A stretch of 64,000 nt of DNA from Anaerolineae bacterium (GTDB lineage Bacteria > Chloroflexota > Anaerolineae > JAFGEY01), in NCBI GenBank assembly GCA_016783145.1, contig JADHXD010000006.1, positions 1 to 64,000 of the forward strand, given 5' to 3'. Shown here piece by piece: positions 62,523-64,000 of the stretch. A program made the translations under genes and the position numbers. Numbering within the stretch: the stretch's first letter is position 1; each line of letters begins with the position of its first letter. The notes beneath the pieces are model-generated. The model saw nothing but the letters and a program-made list of their open reading frames with translations. It ran no database searches and was not told where the DNA came from.

Positions 62523-64000
62523 ATGGCCTGCCCAAACTGCCGTGCGGAGGTCGCGGGCTCTCCTTTCTGCCCGCAGTGCGGCTACCGGCTTGATGACCAA
62601 GCCGAATATCCACCTCAGCAGCACGACTCTCACGGCAAGCCCGACGCATCTGCGCGCCGGCAGAACCTTGTGCGGCACTGGGCGTTCCCCCTTCTGGTCC
62701 TATTTGTCGTTATCGCCTTTGGTGTGCTGGCGCTGGCCCTGATTGGCTTCCGGGACGGACAGATGGAGCACGAGCTGGCGACACGGCACGCGGCCGCAAT
62801 CCACTACAATCGAGGCAAGGTGTACCTCGATGTGGGCTGGTACCAGATGGCCGAAGCCGAGTTCGACGAAGCCTTGCGTCTTGTCCCTGGCTACACGCAG
62901 GCGCAGGAAGGACAGCGCATCGCTCAACTCGAGCAGACGGTCACACCGTCGCCCACGCCATCCCCATCCCCCCCGCCGACCACTACACCGCTCGTGCCTA
63001 CGCCGACACCAGAGGTCGTAGTGATCCCCGTGACTGAGGTCCTGTTCAAAGAGGGAACAGCCCACTATGAAAACGCCGAGTGGGAGCAGGCGATCCTCAA
63101 GCTAGAGCAACTGCGCCTCGAGGACATCACCTATCAACCTGAACGGGTCAACGAAATGCTGTTCCAGAGCTATTACCACTATGGGATGGAGCTGGACGAT
63201 CAGGATATGGTCGAAGCCGCCATCGCGCAGTACAGCCGCGCGCTGAGCCTGCGCCCGCGACATCCCGAGGTAGAGCCTCTGCGCCGTAGAGCGGATCTGT
63301 ACCAGTCGGCACTGGACGTCTGGAACGTGGACTGGGAAACTGCCGTGAACTACCTGTCCGCGCTCTATGAACTGGCAAGCGACTACAAGGACGCTGCAGA
63401 CCGGCTGTATCAGGCAAGCACTATCTATGCACAGATGCTCATCAAGCAAGATCGGTACTGCTCAGCCGCCAAGCTCTACGAGCAAGCGATCGAGATCCGC
63501 GACGGTGAGCCCGACATCGTCAAGCTGGCAGAGGACACTCGCCACCTGTGTCAGTTCACCACGCCAGCGCCCACCCAAACGCCACCATCGGATCAGATGC
63601 CCTATGTCGAAGGTAAGGTCCACTTGGGCACACTGGTCGCGACGTGCTACGATTCCCTTACACACCGGTACGACCTGTGCGCCCAGGACGCAGAAAGCGA
63701 CGTGTCGAGCACGTGGATCGCCCAGGCAGAGCAGCCGGCACTCTCGCTTGATGGTAGCCTGCTGGCGTACCGCTCCGCCGACCCCGAACGTCCAGGTCTG
63801 TACGCGATCAGGATCGTTAGCACGACCATCCCTATCACCGAGAGCACGACTGTGAGTGAGAGCCTCACCGCTAGCAGCACAGTGACCACCGTTACCTTTC
63901 TCACTATCACGGTAGAGAGTGAGGCGCACTACCCAACCTGGTCTCCAGATGGCACGCGCGTCGCCTATACGCAGTACGATGAAGCGCAGGAGGACTGGTT
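62523..64000 (+). CDS. zinc-ribbon / TM / TPR / TolB-like PD40 protein, 3' truncated by window edge
   Basis: MACPNCRAEVAGSPFCPQCGYRL, TM, TPR-like repeats, HYPTWSPDGTRVAYTQYDEAQEDW; no stop before 64000, so absent from supplied ORF track. Confidence 0.8.
   Translation, partial: MACPNCRAEVAGSPFCPQCGYRLDDQAEYPPQQHDSHGKPDASARRQNLVRHWAFPLLVLFVVIAFGVLALALIGFRDGQMEHELATRHAAAIHYNRGKVYLDVGWYQMAEAEFDEALRLVPGYTQAQEGQRIAQLEQTVTPSPTPSPSPPPTTTPLVPTPTPEVVVIPVTEVLFKEGTAHYENAEWEQAILKLEQLRLEDITYQPERVNEMLFQSYYHYGMELDDQDMVEAAIAQYSRALSLRPRHPEVEPLRRRADLYQSALDVWNVDWETAVNYLSALYELASDYKDAADRLYQASTIYAQMLIKQDRYCSAAKLYEQAIEIRDGEPDIVKLAEDTRHLCQFTTPAPTQTPPSDQMPYVEGKVHLGTLVATCYDSLTHRYDLCAQDAESDVSSTWIAQAEQPALSLDGSLLAYRSADPERPGLYAIRIVSTTIPITESTTVSESLTASSTVTTVTFLTITVESEAHYPTWSPDGTRVAYTQYDEAQEDW

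Overview
GC-rich bacterial chromosome segment. Gene content and style (Thr/Pro-rich linkers, zinc-ribbon/TPR proteins, solute-binding-protein/VWA fusions, abundant glycoside hydrolases) suggest Chloroflexota/Anaerolineae, but this is inference. No prophage, integrase, CRISPR array, tRNA or rRNA was recognised. One RNA gene is clear: RNase P RNA (rnpB, minus strand, ~58455-58833) with its own consensus promoter. Main blocks: (1) 0.3-10.7 kb, a same-strand cluster of PspA/IM30, three solute-binding-type proteins with no transporter (one fused to VWA), a membrane coiled-coil protein, an orphan histidine kinase, an APH-fold protein, a coiled-coil/zinc-ribbon protein and a Ser/Thr kinase; (2) 10.8-10.94 kb, a 20-bp tandem repeat that folds as an array of hairpins; (3) 11-20 kb, glycolate/lactate oxidase subunits, a MurF-Alr fusion and glycine cleavage genes; (4) 20-42 kb, YIP1-like paralogues and a glycan-degradation region (GH2, GH42, GH4, GH3, sulfatase, MATE, FGGY kinase) in which GH42 is flanked by two copies of a ~120-bp terminal-inverted-repeat element; (5) 42-58 kb, a catabolic locus with RraA, Gfo/Idh/MocA, MFS, a divergent glycerate-kinase-like protein, an enolase-superfamily protein lacking canonical enolase motifs, a TPP enzyme, a D-2-hydroxyacid dehydrogenase, a Zn-ADH, a split transketolase and a sulfatase; (6) rnpB, a RACo-like protein, lpd and a truncated zinc-ribbon/TPR/PD40 gene. 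Best candidates for undescribed biology are the 48-58 kb pathway and the 0.3-10.7 kb signalling cluster. All family calls are by eye from translations; no searches were run.
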